From assembly GCF_900109145.1 (NCBI RefSeq), contig NZ_FNYY01000001.1:62001-126000 (forward strand): a stretch of 64,000 nucleotides of DNA, in the 5' to 3' direction. The position numbers and the translations under genes were made by a program. Origin of the DNA: Marinovum algicola (GTDB taxonomy: Bacteria > Pseudomonadota > Alphaproteobacteria > Rhodobacterales > Rhodobacteraceae). The notes beneath the pieces are model-generated. The model had not been told where the DNA came from. It made no database searches and worked only from the letters and a program-made list of their open reading frames with translations. Shown in pieces: positions 1 to 8,877 of the stretch (its first letter is position 1; every line of letters begins with the position of its first letter).

Positions 1-1451
1 ACGGCGATGCCGAAGCCCTGCACATGACCGCAGCCCATCTGCGACAGCAGGGCGTTCTCGCCCAGCGTCTCGACGCCTTCGGCCAGGGTGTCGAGGCCCA
101 GTTTCTCGGCCATAGACAGGATCATCGTCACCATCCGCCGCTGCTCGGGGTCGGTGTCACATCTGACGATGAAGGAGCGATCGATCTTGAGCCGGTCGAT
201 GGCGAATCGCCGCAGGCTGGTGATCGAGGCATGGCCGGTGCCGAAATCGTCGAGGTCGATGGCGCAGCCCAGGGCCGCCAGATCGGCGATATTGCGCGCG
301 ACGATGTCATCCGGGGTGCCGGCCACCACATGTTCGAGGATCTCGATCGTCAGCCGGTCGGGGGCCAAGTTGAAACGGTCGATCTCCCACCGCAAGCGCT
401 GGCCGAGCTTGGGGTTGCGCAGCTCGGTCTCGGTAAAGTTCACCCCCACTTGCGGAATGTCGAAGCCGTCGCGATCAAGATCGCGCAGCGTGGAGAGGGC
501 ATGAAACAGGATCACCTCGCCCAGCCGCTCCATCAGGCCGGCGGCCTCGAGCGCGGGCAGGAAATCGGCCGGCGGGATCAGCCCGCGCGCCGGGTGGCGC
601 CAGCGGGCCAGCGCCTCGATACCGGAAATCCGGCCGGTCTCGGTACTGATCTGCGGCTGATACCAGGCGCAGATCTGGCCGTCGTCCAGCGCCCGCGCCA
701 CCTCGTCCCGCAGTGCCACGCGCTGAATGCGGTTGCGCTGAAGGTCGGGGGAAAAGGCGCGGATCGCCCCGGGCCCGTGGCGCCGGGCCTCATCCAGCGC
801 GGCCACCGTGGCCTCGATCAGCCCGGCGCCGCTCTGGTCCGGCGCGCGGGCGGCGAGGCAGAAGCCGAGGCAGGCCGAGATATAGACCGGCGCGCGGTCG
901 ATCCTGACAGGCTCTTCGAGTTCGGCCTGCAAGCGCGCCGCCATCTGAACCGCGGTTTCGATGTCGATCCGCCGCAGCGGCGACAGCACGACGCCGATCC
1001 GCCAGTCGCCCAGCCGTACGAAGCTGTCGGAACCGCGCATCGCCGTGCGCAGCCGCGCCGCCAGCGTATCGGCCACCCGGTCGCAGGCCTCGCCGCCGAA
1101 TCGCTCGGTCAGTTCGGCGCTGTCATCGACCTCGATCATGAAACAGACGGTGGTGTGGCCGGTGCTGCGGCAGTCGGCCAGAAGCGCCTCGAGCCTTTCG
1201 GCAAACCCCTCCTTGAGGCGCAGCCCGGTAACCGGATCGGTGCGCGCGGCGGGCCGCCCGGCGCGGCCGATCAGCACCGCCAGCCAGACCAGGGGCACGC
1301 CGATCGCCAGAAGGGCCAGAACCGGTTCGCCGCCAAGCCAGAACCCGCCCAGGGCCAGCGCCGGAAACATCGCCGGCAACAGCGGGCTGGCCGTCACATC
1401 ATTCAGAACGCGCTGCGTGGCGCGCGCCATTCGCGGCTTGGAAACCGACAT
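1..1451 (-). CDS. EAL-domain c-di-GMP phosphodiesterase with degenerate GGDEF domain (3' end outside window)
   Basis: The reading frame enters from the left edge and starts at an ATG at 1451, so about 483 N-terminal codons are visible. Order: an N-terminal hydrophobic stretch (about residues 17-55, probably two membrane segments), a GGDEF-like domain, then a nearly complete EAL domain. EAL hallmarks are present: EALARW (about residue 276), NFTETELRNP, IEILEH, LDDFGTG (about 398), LKIDRSFI, AEGVET and QGFG. The GGDEF signature is lost: the equivalent site reads RLGDWRIGVV. Inference: an active cyclic-di-GMP phosphodiesterase (product pGpG) at the inner membrane, with a GGDEF-derived domain that is regulatory or vestigial. 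ttcA lies just upstream on the same strand but need not be cotranscribed. Confidence 0.9.
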   Translation of the reverse strand, partial: MSVSKPRMARATQRVLNDVTASPLLPAMFPALALGGFWLGGEPVLALLAIGVPLVWLAVLIGRAGRPAARTDPVTGLRLKEGFAERLEALLADCRSTGHTTVCFMIEVDDSAELTERFGGEACDRVADTLAARLRTAMRGSDSFVRLGDWRIGVVLSPLRRIDIETAVQMAARLQAELEEPVRIDRAPVYISACLGFCLAARAPDQSGAGLIEATVAALDEARRHGPGAIRAFSPDLQRNRIQRVALRDEVARALDDGQICAWYQPQISTETGRISGIEALARWRHPARGLIPPADFLPALEAAGLMERLGEVILFHALSTLRDLDRDGFDIPQVGVNFTETELRNPKLGQRLRWEIDRFNLAPDRLTIEILEHVVAGTPDDIVARNIADLAALGCAIDLDDFGTGHASITSLRRFAIDRLKIDRSFIVRCDTDPEQRRMVTMILSMAEKLGLDTLAEGVETLGENALLSQMGCGHVQGFGIA

Positions 1452-1515
1452 GGGCAATCCGTCCGAGCTTGTCTTGTCCGAGCTTCAGACTTAGCCGCGA
1501 GGGTTCACTCATGCG

Positions 1516-2385
1516 TTAACGCAAGTCAGGAACATTCCCGGAACTTGTTTCGAATTGTTCCGAATTTCGCATCAACCCGGCAAAATCGAACAACCCCGAA
1601 TCAAGCAGATGCGAGGGCCGCGCGTTCATCAGCGCGCGAAACATCACCTGCCGCCGGCCCGGGCTGTTGCGTTCCCATCCGTCGAGGATCTGCTTGACCT
1701 GCTGGCGCTGCAACCCGTCCTGCGAGCCGCAGAGGTCGCAGGGAATGATGGGATAATTCAACGCCTTGGCAAATTTCTCGCAATCGGCCTCGGCAACAAA
1801 GGACAGCGGACGATAGACAAAGAGATCGCCCTCTTCGTTGACCAGCTTCGGCGGCATGGTCGCCAGGCGGCCGCCGTGAAACAAGTTCATGAAGAAGGTT
1901 TCGAGGATGTCGTCGCGATGATGGCCGAGCACCACGGCAGAACAGCCCTCTTCCCGCGCGATCCGGTAAAGATTGCCGCGCCGAAGCCGCGAGCAGAGCG
2001 CGCAATAGGTCCGCCCGGCCGGCACCTTGTCCTTTACGATGGAATAGGTGTCCTGATATTCGATCCGATGCGGAACCCCCATCTTTTCAAGGAATTCCGG
2101 CAGCACGGTCGCCGGGAAATTCGGCTGGCCCTGATCGAGGTTGCAGGCCAGAAGCTCGACCGGAAGAAGCCCGCGCCACTTCAGCTCGTGCAGCACCGCC
2201 AGCAGGGTATAACTGTCCTTGCCGCCGGAGAGGCAGACCAGCCATTTTGCGCCGCGCTCGACCATGCCGAATTGCTCGACCGCTTCGCGGGTCTGGCGCA
2301 CGATTCGCTTGCGCAGCTTCTTGAACTCCGTCGAAGACGGGGCATCGGCAAAGAGCGGGTGAATGTCATCGGTGTTGTCGAACAT
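1516..2385 (-). CDS. ttcA: tRNA 2-thiocytidine(32) synthetase TtcA
   Basis: 289 aa. It adenylates C32 of certain tRNAs and replaces the 2-oxygen with sulfur, using an iron-sulfur cluster. The PP-loop SGGKDS is at residues 53-58. The cluster-binding cysteines are in CALC (128, 131) and CDLCGSQ (Cys219), matching the three ligands of the E. coli enzyme. Also visible are GHHRDD and the [12 protein letters not shown] motif of the family. Length is slightly below E. coli TtcA. The ABC-2 permease gene lies 44 nt upstream on the same strand, so the two may share a transcript; the pairing gives no functional clue. Confidence 0.95.
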   Translation of the reverse strand: MFDNTDDIHPLFADAPSSTEFKKLRKRIVRQTREAVEQFGMVERGAKWLVCLSGGKDSYTLLAVLHELKWRGLLPVELLACNLDQGQPNFPATVLPEFLEKMGVPHRIEYQDTYSIVKDKVPAGRTYCALCSRLRRGNLYRIAREEGCSAVVLGHHRDDILETFFMNLFHGGRLATMPPKLVNEEGDLFVYRPLSFVAEADCEKFAKALNYPIIPCDLCGSQDGLQRQQVKQILDGWERNSPGRRQVMFRALMNARPSHLLDSGLFDFAGLMRNSEQFETSSGNVPDLR

Positions 2386-2429
2386 GGGGCGGGTTTAGGC
2401 CTGCTGTCGCGGCGTGGCAAGCACCATGC

Positions 2430-3251
2430 TCAGGCCTTGAGCCTGGTGCCCCTGCGCAACATGTTCCAGGCCACCGCGGCCACCGCCACAACCGAAACCA
2501 GCGAGATCACCAGCCCCAGCGCCGGGGCGCTGTCCGACACGCCGATCATGCCGAACCGCACGCCGTCGATCAGATAGAACATCGGATTGAAGCGGGTGAT
2601 CTCGTGCAGCACCGGCGGCAGCGCCTCGACCGAGTAGAAGGTGCCCGACAGAAAGGCCAGCGGGGTGACGATGAAATTGGTGATCGCCGCCATCTGGTCG
2701 AACTTCTGCGCATAGATCCCGGCGATGATCCCGAGGCCCGACAGGAAGGCTGCGCCCAGCACCCCGAAACACAAGGCCCAGAGCGGATGCGCCACGCCCA
2801 GCCCGAGCACCAGCCAGAGCCCGGCGGCGATCACCAGCGCCACCACCATGCCGCGCGCCACGCCGCCGGCGAAATAGCCCAGCACCAGTTCCATCGGCGA
2901 CAGCGGTGGCATCAGCGTATCGACGATATTGCCCTGCACCTTGGAAATCATGATCGAGGAGGAGGTATTGGCAAAGGCGTTCTGGATCACCGTCATCATC
3001 AGGATCCCCGGCGCGATGAAATGGGTAAAGGGCACGCCCATCACATCGCCGCGCCGGGGGCCGATGGCGATCGAGAAAATCAGCAGGAACAGCCCCGCCG
3101 TCACCAGCGGCGCCAGAAGCGTCTGGGTCCAGACCGCCAGAAAGCGCTGGATCTCGCGCTGGCAGAGCGTCGCCAGCCCCAGCCAGTTCACCCGGCCAAA
3201 GCGGCGCATGCCCATCTCGGGGGTGGTTCCGGCCTGCATCGTCTCGCTCAT
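2430..3251 (-). CDS. ABC-2 type transporter permease
   Basis: 273 aa integral membrane protein with six predicted hydrophobic segments and the ABC-2 signature region, SGTFYSVEALPPVLHEIT...NPMFYLIDGVRFG. It resembles the YadH/NodJ class of export permeases. The start at 3251 is supported by a GGAGG ribosome binding site 6 nt upstream. No ATP-binding subunit lies in the window, so its partner must be encoded elsewhere. The substrate is unknown; this class exports polysaccharides, drugs or other hydrophobic compounds. It is divergent from gcrA. Confidence 0.88.
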   Translation of the reverse strand: MSETMQAGTTPEMGMRRFGRVNWLGLATLCQREIQRFLAVWTQTLLAPLVTAGLFLLIFSIAIGPRRGDVMGVPFTHFIAPGILMMTVIQNAFANTSSSIMISKVQGNIVDTLMPPLSPMELVLGYFAGGVARGMVVALVIAAGLWLVLGLGVAHPLWALCFGVLGAAFLSGLGIIAGIYAQKFDQMAAITNFIVTPLAFLSGTFYSVEALPPVLHEITRFNPMFYLIDGVRFGMIGVSDSAPALGLVISLVSVVAVAAVAWNMLRRGTRLKA

Positions 3252-3373
3252 GGCTGCCTCCTGCTTGCGATTCGCGGCCTTGTAACTCAGCCACCAGTGA
3301 TTAAAATAGGCGCCACACAGAAATTCCCAGAGCGGCCCGCTGTCGAGGCCGCTTTTTCTCGTAAGGATGATCC

Positions 3374-3958
3374 ATGGCCTGGACCGATGAACGCGTCGAA
3401 TTGCTCAAGAAAATGTGGGGCGAAGGGCAGTCCGCAAGCCAGATCGCCAAGGAGCTGGGCGGCGTGACGCGCAATGCGGTGATAGGCAAGGTGCATCGCC
3501 TCGGCCTGTCCAACCGCGCCGGCGCCGGCACGGGCGCCGCGGCCAAGCCCGAGCCCGCCAAGGCACCGAAACCCGAAGCCAAGCCCAAGCCCGCCCCCAA
3601 GGCCGACACCCGGCCCAAGTCCGAACCGGTCCCCGCCACCGAAGAGCCCGCGGTGGCCAAGTCCGCCACCCCGGCGCGCCGTCAGATCATTCCGGCCGGC
3701 CAGCCGCTGCCGCCGCAGCCCTCGGCCAACGAGATCAGCCCCGAGGCGCTTGCCAAGGTCAGCGAGATCGAGAAGAAGGCCAAGCGGCTGTCGCTGATGG
3801 AGCTGACCGAACGCACCTGCAAATGGCCGGTGGGCGATCCCGCGACCGAGGATTTCTGGTTCTGCGGCCTGCCGGTGCAGCAGGGCAAACCCTATTGCGA
3901 GGCGCATGTCGGCGTGGCCTTTCAGCCGATGTCCTCGCGCCGCGACCGTCGGCGCTAG
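3374..3958 (+). CDS. gcrA: GcrA cell-cycle regulator
   Basis: 194 aa. GcrA is a sigma70-associated transcription regulator of alphaproteobacteria that reads GANTC methylation set by CcrM. The N-terminal 47 residues are the diagnostic helix-turn-helix (MAWTDERVELLKKMW, then SASQIAKELG and NAVIGKVHRLGLS). A Pro/Ala/Lys-rich linker follows (about residues 55-110). The conserved C-terminal sigma-interacting part contains RTCKWPVGDP, FWFCG and PYCEAH. The start at 3374 has an AAGGA about 5 nt upstream. It stands alone and diverges from the ABC permease. Confidence 0.96.
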   Translation: MAWTDERVELLKKMWGEGQSASQIAKELGGVTRNAVIGKVHRLGLSNRAGAGTGAAAKPEPAKAPKPEAKPKPAPKADTRPKSEPVPATEEPAVAKSATPARRQIIPAGQPLPPQPSANEISPEALAKVSEIEKKAKRLSLMELTERTCKWPVGDPATEDFWFCGLPVQQGKPYCEAHVGVAFQPMSSRRDRRR

Positions 3959-4013
3959 CGCGTGACTGCCCCGGGTGAGGTTGCAGGACGGCGCCGGGCG
4001 TTTGGCCCTTCGC

Positions 4014-4034
4014 GTCCCGGACCTGATCCGGGAC
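4014..4034. repeat. Short palindromic repeat, family A
   Basis: Perfect 8-bp stem (GTCCCGGA / TCCGGGAC) around a 5-nt loop CCTGA, in the gap between gcrA and dnaX. Related copies lie at 8232, 27308, 52633, 52749, 52865 and 56293. It looks like a REP-type element. Confidence 0.7.
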
Positions 4035-4095
4035 CTCCCGGCCCGAAGCCCCGCACCCGGCCTGCCAGCGCCGCGCGCCCGATCCCGTCGCAGGG

Positions 4096-4116
4096 GCCCC
4101 TGATCAGGTCCGGGGC
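4096..4116. repeat. Degenerate family A palindromic repeat
   Basis: GCCCC ... TCAGGTCCGGGGC. The right half matches the family A consensus and the left arm is shortened, leaving a 5-bp outer stem. It lies about 80 nt after the intact copy at 4014, in the opposite orientation as judged by its loop (TCAGG rather than CCTGA). The rest of the gcrA-dnaX gap shows no gene I can support. Confidence 0.5.
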
Positions 4117-4227
4117 GTGCGCCGCCCCGATCCCGGCACCGGCTCTGCCCAACATCGGCTGGACCTCCGCGCCGGCAGGCAATAGCCTGACGGCCGACTT
4201 CTGCTCAGGACAGGAAAGACCGCGATC

Positions 4228-5994
4228 ATGAGCGATCCGCAGCAGCCCGCCTATCAGGTTCTGGCCCGCAAGTACCGGCCCGAGACCTTTGCCGATCTGG
4301 TCGGGCAGGGCGCCATGGTGCGCACCCTCAAGAACGCCTTCGAGACCGGCCGCATCGCCCAGGCCTTCATGATGACCGGCATCCGCGGCACCGGCAAGAC
4401 GACGACGGCGCGGATCATTGCCAAGGGAATGAACTGCATCGGCCTCGACGGCCACGGTGCGCCCACCACCGAGCCCTGCGGCCAGTGCGAACATTGCCTG
4501 GCGATTTCCGAGGGCCGGCACGTCGATGTGCTGGAAATGGACGCCGCCTCGAACACCGGCGTCGATGACATCCGTTCCACGGTGATCGACTCGGTGGCCT
4601 ATGCGCCCTCGGCCGCGCGCTACAAGGTCTACATCATCGACGAAGTGCACATGCTGTCGAAATCGGCCTTCAACGCATTGCTGAAGACGCTTGAGGAACC
4701 GCCCGCGCATGTAAAGTTCATCTTTGCCACCACCGAGATCCGCAAGGTGCCGGTGACGGTGCTGTCGCGCTGCCAGCGCTTCGACCTGCGCCGGATCGAG
4801 CCCGAGGACATGATCGGCCTGCTGCGCCGCATCGCCACCGCCGAGACCGCCGAGATCGCCGAGGATGCGCTGGCGCTGATCACCCGCGCCGCCGAGGGCT
4901 CGGCCCGCGACGCGACCTCGCTGCTCGACCAGGCGATCAGCCACGGGGCAGGCGAGACAACCGCCGAACAGGTGCGCGCCATGCTGGGCCTGGCCGACCG
5001 CGGCCGGGTGATGGATCTCTTCGATCTGGTGATGAAAGGCGACGCCGCCGGCGCGCTGGCCGAGCTCTCGGCGCAATATGCCGATGGCGCCGATCCGATG
5101 GCGGTGCTGCGCGACCTGGCCGAGGTGACCCATTGGATCTCGGTGGTCAAGATCACGCCGGATGCCGCCGAAGATCCGACCATCGCCCCCGACGAACGCG
5201 CCCGTGGCCAGCAGATGGCGACCGACCTGCCGATGCGCGCGCTCAGCCGCATGTGGCAGATGTTGCTCAAGGCGATCGAGGAGGTGGCGCTGGCGCCCAA
5301 TGCGATGATGGCGGCCGAGATGGCGCTGATTCGGCTGACCCATGTCGCCGACCTGCCCAGCCCCGAGGAGCTTGTGCGCAAGCTGGGCGAGGCCCCGGTG
5401 CCCTCGCCGCCCTCGGGCGGAGGCGGCGTGCCGACCGCCGGCAACGCCCGGACCGGTGCGCAGGGCCAGGCCATGTCCCGCGCCACCCATCCCGGCCCGT
5501 CCGGCCCCTCGGCCGCCGGCGGCAGCGCCGTCGTGGCCCTGGCCGCCGACCAGGCACTGGCGCGCTATCCGAGCTTCGAACATGTGATCGAGCTGATCCG
5601 CTCCAACCGCGACGTCAAGCTGCTGGTCGAGGTCGAGGCCGGCGTGCGCCTTGCCGCCTATCAGCCCGGCCGGATCGAGTTCACCCCGGCCGAGGGCGCC
5701 GCCCCCGACCTCGCCCAGCGTCTCGGCACCGCGCTGCAACGCTGGACCGGCAATCGCTGGGCGGTGACCCTGGTCAATGGCGCCAAGACGCCCACCATCG
5801 TCGAGACCCGCGACGCCGACCGCCTCGCGCTCGAGGCCAAGGCCGGCGAACACCCGCTGGTGCAGGCCGCGCTAGCCACCTTTCCCAAGGCCCGGATCAC
5901 GGCGATCCACACCGCCCAGGCGGCCGAGGCCGAAGCCCAGGCCGAGGCCTTGCAGGAGGTCGAGGACGAATGGGATCCCTTCGAGGAAGACTGA
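4228..5994 (+). CDS. dnaX: DNA polymerase III subunits gamma/tau
   Basis: 588 aa clamp-loader ATPase. Walker A GIRGTGKTTT is at about residues 50-59. The four-cysteine zinc module (C...CGQCEHC) follows at about 71-91. Also present are Walker B/DExH IIDEVHMLS and the sensor/arginine-finger region TTEIRKVPVTVLSRCQRFDLRR. A Pro/Gly/Ala-rich linker (about 390-430) leads to a C-terminal tau domain. I see no obvious slippery site producing a gamma form. The start at 4228 follows AGGAAAG. The order dnaX-ybaB-(TraB)-recR is an ancient replication/recombination cluster. Confidence 0.96.
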   Translation: MSDPQQPAYQVLARKYRPETFADLVGQGAMVRTLKNAFETGRIAQAFMMTGIRGTGKTTTARIIAKGMNCIGLDGHGAPTTEPCGQCEHCLAISEGRHVDVLEMDAASNTGVDDIRSTVIDSVAYAPSAARYKVYIIDEVHMLSKSAFNALLKTLEEPPAHVKFIFATTEIRKVPVTVLSRCQRFDLRRIEPEDMIGLLRRIATAETAEIAEDALALITRAAEGSARDATSLLDQAISHGAGETTAEQVRAMLGLADRGRVMDLFDLVMKGDAAGALAELSAQYADGADPMAVLRDLAEVTHWISVVKITPDAAEDPTIAPDERARGQQMATDLPMRALSRMWQMLLKAIEEVALAPNAMMAAEMALIRLTHVADLPSPEELVRKLGEAPVPSPPSGGGGVPTAGNARTGAQGQAMSRATHPGPSGPSAAGGSAVVALAADQALARYPSFEHVIELIRSNRDVKLLVEVEAGVRLAAYQPGRIEFTPAEGAAPDLAQRLGTALQRWTGNRWAVTLVNGAKTPTIVETRDADRLALEAKAGEHPLVQAALATFPKARITAIHTAQAAEAEAQAEALQEVEDEWDPFEED

Positions 5995-6020
5995 CCCCCG
6001 CCGCCGGGGACCGATCCTGG

Positions 6021-6086
6021 AATTCTTTTGTTTGAAACTACCGCGGGGGAGGCCGCAGGCCGGGGGCAGAGCCCGCCAGCTCTGCC
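6021..6086 (-). repeat. Interspersed repeat family B (AGAAGAAG-type), divergent copy
   Basis: On the minus strand it reads: a GC hairpin with an 8-bp stem (plus 6065-6072 with 6079-6086), a GGCC-TGC-GGCC hairpin, then CCCCGCGGTA, an AT-rich box and an A-rich tail resembling the AGAAGAAG end of better copies at 23869, 35139 and 49542. It fills most of the gap between dnaX and ybaB. Confidence 0.55.
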
Positions 6087-6175
6087 GCAAACCCCTGGAC
6101 GCCGCGGCCCGGCCCCTTGTCGCCGCCGGTTGCGCCCCGTATCTAACCCCCAAGCACACAGATGAGGAGCTCCCG

Positions 6176-6520
6176 ATGTTCAAAGGTCTTGGCAATCTCG
6201 GCGACATGGCCGGGATGATGAAGAAGGCGCAGCAGATGCAGACCCGCATGGCCGAACTGCAAGACAACCTGCATTCGATGACGGTCACCGGCGAAAGCGG
6301 CGCAGGTCTGGTCAAGGCCACGGCCTCGGCCAAGGGCGAACTCAAGGGGCTCGACATCGATCCGTCGATCTTCAACGGCGATGACAAGGAAGTGGTCGAA
6401 GACCTGATCCTCGCCGCCATCAAGGACGCCCAGCAGCGCGCCACCCAGAAGGCCGAGGACGAGATGTCCAAGCTGACCGAGGAAATGGGCCTGCCCAAAG
6501 ACATGAAACTGCCGTTCTGA
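6176..6520 (+). CDS. ybaB: YbaB/EbfC family nucleoid-associated protein
   Basis: 114 aa from the ATG at 6176, chosen because GAGGAG lies 6 nt upstream and the protein then begins MFKGLGNLGDMAGMMKKAQQMQ, the usual family N-terminus. An in-frame upstream extension runs into repeat DNA and is not credible. YbaB dimers bind DNA without strict specificity and are almost always next to dnaX and recR, as here. The 4-nt gap to the following gene indicates cotranscription. Confidence 0.95.
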   Translation: MFKGLGNLGDMAGMMKKAQQMQTRMAELQDNLHSMTVTGESGAGLVKATASAKGELKGLDIDPSIFNGDDKEVVEDLILAAIKDAQQRATQKAEDEMSKLTEEMGLPKDMKLPF

Positions 6521-6524
6521 GGCG

Positions 6525-7574
6525 ATGACGGGCCGGGGCGTCATTCTGGGGCTGGCGGCGGCGCCGCTGCTGGGCGGCGGCGCGGCGCAAGCGCAGGACT
6601 GGGCCGATCACGCGCTCTGTAGCCCGGTCGAACCGGCGCTGCATGCCGGGGCGTTCGCGCCGGCCGATCTGGCCGGGCTCCGGGCGGCCGCGGCGGCGAT
6701 CCCGCATGGCACCGGGCGGTTCTGGCGGGTGGTGGCCCCCTCGGGCGCGGTGTCGCATCTCTGGGGCACGATGCATTCCGCCGATCCCAGCATCCTCGCG
6801 CTGCCCGACCTGGTCGAGCAGCGCATTGCCGAGGCCCGGATCGTGGCCCTCGAGATCGATCCGGTCCTGCCCTCGCGCGCCGCCTTTGACGCCCGGCGGG
6901 TCAGGCGCGACTGGTACCGTCAGGACCGGCTCGACGGGCCGCCGGCGGGGCTGCATCCCGCGGTGCTGGACTGGATCCGTCAGCGCACAGAAGGGCTGGG
7001 CTGGGGGCGTGGCGCGCCCGAACGGCTGACCCCCGGCGCTCTGGCCGAGGTGCTCCTCTCCGATCCCTGCGACGATTTTTCCGCCGGCGTGCTGCCGGTT
7101 CAGGACGGCCGTATCCAGATGCTGGGGCTGATCGGCGGCGCCACGATCACTCCGCTGGAGCCGCGGGAGCGCATCCGCCAGTACCTCGACAGCCCCGGCA
7201 ACGCGGATTTCGCGGTGGATTTCCTCAATGTCTACGGCGCCTATCTCGACCCCGCCACCAGCCGCGCGGAACGGGCCACCCGCATGGCGCTGTATCTCGC
7301 CGGCGAACTCGGCTTGATGCTGGCCTGGGACAAGGCCGTCGTGAGTGCGGTTCTGGAGGATGGTGGCGCCACCCTCGCGCGGGTCAACCGCGTGTTGCTC
7401 GACGCCCGCAATCAGGCCTTCATCGATACCGCACGCGCCAACCTGGCCGAGGGCGGGGTTTTTCTGGCGGTCGGCAGCTTTCACCTGCCGGGGCAGGCCG
7501 GGCTGATCGCGCGCCTGCGGCGCCAGGGGTTCACCGTCACCCGCATTCCGCTGCCCGGCGAGGCCTCCCCATGA
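6525..7574 (+). CDS. TraB/GumN family protein
   Basis: 349 aa with an N-terminal hydrophobic stretch ([19 protein letters not shown]) that looks like a signal peptide. Family motifs: [14 protein letters not shown] near residue 80 and [15 protein letters not shown] near the C-terminus, the paired GxxH/GxxHLxGxxGL signature of TraB/GumN proteins (related to the Tiki/PrgY metalloprotease fold). A hydrolytic role in the envelope is inferred only. It is inserted between ybaB and recR and overlaps recR by 4 nt (ATGA), so the two are translationally coupled. Confidence 0.85.
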   Translation: MTGRGVILGLAAAPLLGGGAAQAQDWADHALCSPVEPALHAGAFAPADLAGLRAAAAAIPHGTGRFWRVVAPSGAVSHLWGTMHSADPSILALPDLVEQRIAEARIVALEIDPVLPSRAAFDARRVRRDWYRQDRLDGPPAGLHPAVLDWIRQRTEGLGWGRGAPERLTPGALAEVLLSDPCDDFSAGVLPVQDGRIQMLGLIGGATITPLEPRERIRQYLDSPGNADFAVDFLNVYGAYLDPATSRAERATRMALYLAGELGLMLAWDKAVVSAVLEDGGATLARVNRVLLDARNQAFIDTARANLAEGGVFLAVGSFHLPGQAGLIARLRRQGFTVTRIPLPGEASP

Positions 7575-8164
7575 CCGCCACCCGCGACATCGATGCGCTG
7601 ATCGAGCTGATGGCCAAGCTGCCCGGTCTCGGCCCGCGCTCGGCGCGCCGCGCGGTGCTGCACCTGATCCGCAAGCGCGGCCTGTTGATGACGCCGCTGG
7701 CCGACCTGATGAGCGAGGTTGCCGCCTCGGCCCGGGAATGCCTGAACTGCGGCAATATCGGCACCACCGACATCTGCGACATCTGCGAAAGCGAGAAACG
7801 CGGCAACGGCATGATCTGCGTGGTCGAGGACGTGGCCGATCTCTGGGCGATGGAGCGCTCGGGCGTATTCCGCGGCCGCTACCACGTGCTGGGTGGTACG
7901 CTCTCGGCGCTTGATGGCGTCGGCCCCGAGGACCTCTCGATCCCGCGGCTGGTGGACCGGATCTCGGCCGAAAGCGTCACCGAGGTGATCCTTGCGCTCA
8001 ATGCCACCATCGACGGCCAGACCACCGCGCATTACATCGCCGACCAGCTCGAGGGCCGGGTGACGCTGACCTCGCTCGCCCAGGGCGTGCCGATCGGCGG
8101 CGAGCTCGATTACCTCGACGACGGCACCATCACCGCGGCGCTGAACGCCCGCAAGAGCCTGTAA
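7571..8164 (+). CDS. recR: Recombination mediator RecR
   Basis: 197 aa. RecR with RecO (and RecF) loads RecA onto SSB-coated gaps. Features: N-terminal helix-hairpin-helix ([20 protein letters not shown]), the four-cysteine zinc finger CLNCGNIG...CDIC at about residues 57-73, a Toprim domain ([16 protein letters not shown]), and the C-terminal Walker B-like part. Length is normal. It starts inside the stop codon of the TraB-like gene and is followed by a hairpin at 8168. Confidence 0.97.
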   Translation: MTATRDIDALIELMAKLPGLGPRSARRAVLHLIRKRGLLMTPLADLMSEVAASARECLNCGNIGTTDICDICESEKRGNGMICVVEDVADLWAMERSGVFRGRYHVLGGTLSALDGVGPEDLSIPRLVDRISAESVTEVILALNATIDGQTTAHYIADQLEGRVTLTSLAQGVPIGGELDYLDDGTITAALNARKSL

Positions 8165-8167
8165 CCC

Positions 8168-8194
8168 GCCCCGGCCGCCGCGCCGGGGCCTCTT
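8168..8194 (+). terminator. Probable terminator after recR
   Basis: GCCCCGGC, a 6-nt loop, then GCCGGGGC followed by CTCTT. An 8-bp GC stem 4 nt after the recR stop. The T-tract is short, so this may be a weak terminator or only a 3' stabilising hairpin. Confidence 0.55.
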
Positions 8195-8231
8195 GTCGAA
8201 TCGCGCCGGCGCTTGCGTTGTGAGCGCGGGA

Positions 8232-8250
8232 TCCCGGGTCAGGCCCGGGA
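8232..8250. repeat. Short palindromic repeat, family A variant
   Basis: TCCCGGG-TCAGG-CCCGGGA, a perfect 7-bp stem in the convergent gap between recR and plsY. The loop TCAGG is the one seen in the copy at 56293. Confidence 0.6.
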
Positions 8251-8268
8251 CGCGAAGCGCCGGAAACC

Positions 8269-8877
8269 TCAGCTCTTCTTGCCGATGCGCGGCTCTTCGC
8301 CCTTCAGGATGCGGCGGATGTTGGCGTGGTGGCGCCCCCAGACGATCGCCGCCAGAACCAGACAGAGCATCACCATCGACGGGTAGCCCAGCCCCCAGGC
8401 CCAGGCCGGCGCCAGCGCCGCCGCCAGCAGCGCCGAGGCCGAGGAGATCCGGGTCAGCGCCGCGCCCGCCGCCCAGGTGGCGCAGGCCGCCAGCCCCAGC
8501 GGAAAGGCCAGACCGAGCAGCAACCCGAGGAATGTGGCGACGCCCTTGCCGCCCTTGAACCCCAGCCAGATGGGGAAACAATGGCCGAGAAAGGCCATGA
8601 GACCGGCCAGTTGCGCCGCATCTTCCGCCGCCAGCCAGCGGGCGATCAGCACCGCGATCGCCCCCTTGAAACTGTCGAGGATCAGCGTCGCCAGCGCCGC
8701 CGGCCTGTTGCCGGTGCGCAGCACATTGGTCGCGCCGATGTTGCCCGAGCCGATCTTGCGCAGATCGCCCAGACCCAGCAGGCGGGCGATCACCAGGCCA
8801 AAGGGCACCGAGCCCAGCAGATAGCCGATCAGCGCCCAGAGCAGCAGCCCGGCAAGGGTGGTTTCCAGGACCGGCAT
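8269..8877 (-). CDS. plsY: Glycerol-3-phosphate acyltransferase PlsY
   Basis: 202 aa inner-membrane enzyme that transfers acyl groups from acyl-phosphate to glycerol-3-phosphate, the first step of phospholipid synthesis. The three PlsY signature loops are visible: GSVPFGLVIARLLG, GSGNIGATNVLR (phosphate-binding) and GHCFPIWLGFKGGKGVAT. Five or more hydrophobic segments are present. The start ATG at 8877 overlaps the stop of the dihydroorotase homologue by one base, so it is the last gene of the pyrB-led operon. Linkage of plsY to pyrB/pyrC is common in alphaproteobacteria. Confidence 0.96.
   Translation of the reverse strand: MPVLETTLAGLLLWALIGYLLGSVPFGLVIARLLGLGDLRKIGSGNIGATNVLRTGNRPAALATLILDSFKGAIAVLIARWLAAEDAAQLAGLMAFLGHCFPIWLGFKGGKGVATFLGLLLGLAFPLGLAACATWAAGAALTRISSASALLAAALAPAWAWGLGYPSMVMLCLVLAAIVWGRHHANIRRILKGEEPRIGKKS

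Noticed and set aside
24-1697. Long plus-strand open frames opposite the EAL gene and ttcA
   Set aside because: They are antisense to convincing genes, have Arg/Gly/His-rich composition and no domains. GC-rich third positions keep the opposite strand open; the same applies to many frames over 600 nt in this window.
2395-3294. Alternative minus-strand frame over the ABC-2 permease
   Set aside because: It overlaps the permease in another phase and lacks hydrophobic helices or motifs; the permease frame has GGAGG and family signatures.
3959-4227. Possible SRP RNA (ffs) upstream of dnaX
   Set aside because: The position made it worth checking, but the conserved core (GGTCAGG...GGAAGGAAGCAGC) is absent on both strands; the gap is explained by family A palindromes.
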